From: CAWGXZ01 sp963826695
Lineage (GTDB): Bacteria > Pseudomonadota > Gammaproteobacteria > Burkholderiales > Burkholderiaceae_C
Direction: 5' to 3'
Assembly: GCA_963826695.1 (NCBI GenBank)
Contig: CAWGXZ010000006.1
Coordinates: forward strand, 372,001-436,000
Length of the DNA stretch: 64,000 bases
The translations under genes and the position numbers were made by a program. This document shows positions 63,919 to 64,000 of this stretch, one piece after another. The first letter of the stretch is position 1; each line of letters starts with the position of its first letter. The notes beneath the pieces were generated by a model that was given only the letters and a program-made list of their open reading frames with translations, searched no databases and was not told the origin of the DNA.

Positions 63919-63947
63919 ACTTTCTTCTGTCGGGCCCAGAAGAAAGT
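63919..63947. repeat. Inverted repeat resembling a dispersed extragenic element
   Basis: ACTTTCTTCTG (63919-63929) and CAGAAGAAAGT (63937-63947) are perfect 11-bp arms around a 7-nt loop. Similar ACTTTCTT...AAGAAAGT palindromes followed by CACCAAAGAA are dispersed many times in some proteobacterial genomes. It lies in the 3' gap after amgK; the remaining 188 nt to the window edge show no gene. Confidence 0.6.
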
Positions 63948-64000
63948 CACCAAAGAAGAGGGCCTGAATACGATTTGGCCGTCACGCTTCGGCAACAGGT

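Noticed and set aside
63363..63995. 210-residue minus-strand frame at the right edge
   Set aside because: It runs opposite amgK and through an inverted repeat that often generates spurious frames.

Overview
The window is a GC-rich, densely coded bacterial chromosome segment. Several arrangements point to a betaproteobacterium, most likely Burkholderiales or a close relative: hpf-ptsN-hprK, fur facing bamE-dapB, tolQ/tolR-type genes followed by leuS-lptE-holA, and lptD-surA-ksgA facing an AmgK-type kinase. Genes are packed with many 1-17 nt overlaps, and GTG and TTG starts are common. No rRNA, tRNA or CRISPR array was found.

Layout. 1-6.4 kb: the 3' end of an isocitrate/isopropylmalate dehydrogenase, a DUF4142 protein, a GH15 glucosidase and a divergent three-PAS hybrid histidine kinase. 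6.4-11.4 kb: a VOC protein; an MntP manganese exporter behind a yybP-ykoY type Mn riboswitch; an HNH-like protein; a WYL regulator with two palindromes; DUF427; and a PD-(D/E)XK-like protein. 11.5-18.4 kb: a yejABEF-type oligopeptide importer with a secreted alpha/beta hydrolase inserted after yejA. 18.4-20.1 kb: a lower-GC restriction-modification pair (BglII/BamHI-like nuclease and MT-A70 adenine methyltransferase, converging) with a LexA-box-like palindrome beside the methyltransferase start. 20.2-21.5 kb: a BON lipoprotein, a DUF454 protein and a small conserved protein.

21.6-30.3 kb is the most interesting region. It is a selenoneine (senABC) locus split over two divergent transcription units. 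One carries senA plus a PhnDCE-like ABC importer, here inferred to bring in a selenium oxyanion. The other carries senB, senC/selD, a FIST-domain protein and a hybrid histidine kinase. Together they would supply selenium uptake, selenophosphate, selenosugar and selenoneine, with a possible sensing module attached.

30.3-40.1 kb: a nitrilase-family amidase, glnE, a rhombosortase-like protease, the rfaE2/hldE-C adenylyltransferase, a ferritin-like diiron protein, and the COG2907 / DUF1365 / cyclopropane fatty acid synthase lipid operon. 40.1-50.7 kb: corA, hpf, ptsN, hprK, fur, bamE (frameshifted), dapB, tolQ/exbB, tolR/exbD, leuS, lptE, holA. 50.7-56.8 kb: a GhrA-like reductase, a GlcG-like protein, thiL-pgpA-cinA/pncC, and maeB (frameshifted). 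56.9-58.0 kb: a secreted barnase-like RNase, barstar, and a strong terminator. 58.0-64.0 kb: lptD-surA-ksgA (ksgA appears to start at CTG), divergent amgK, and an inverted repeat at the right edge.

Two conserved genes, bamE and maeB, each carry one apparent extra base. These may be sequencing or assembly errors. Promoter calls are weak because -35 boxes are poor in this genome.
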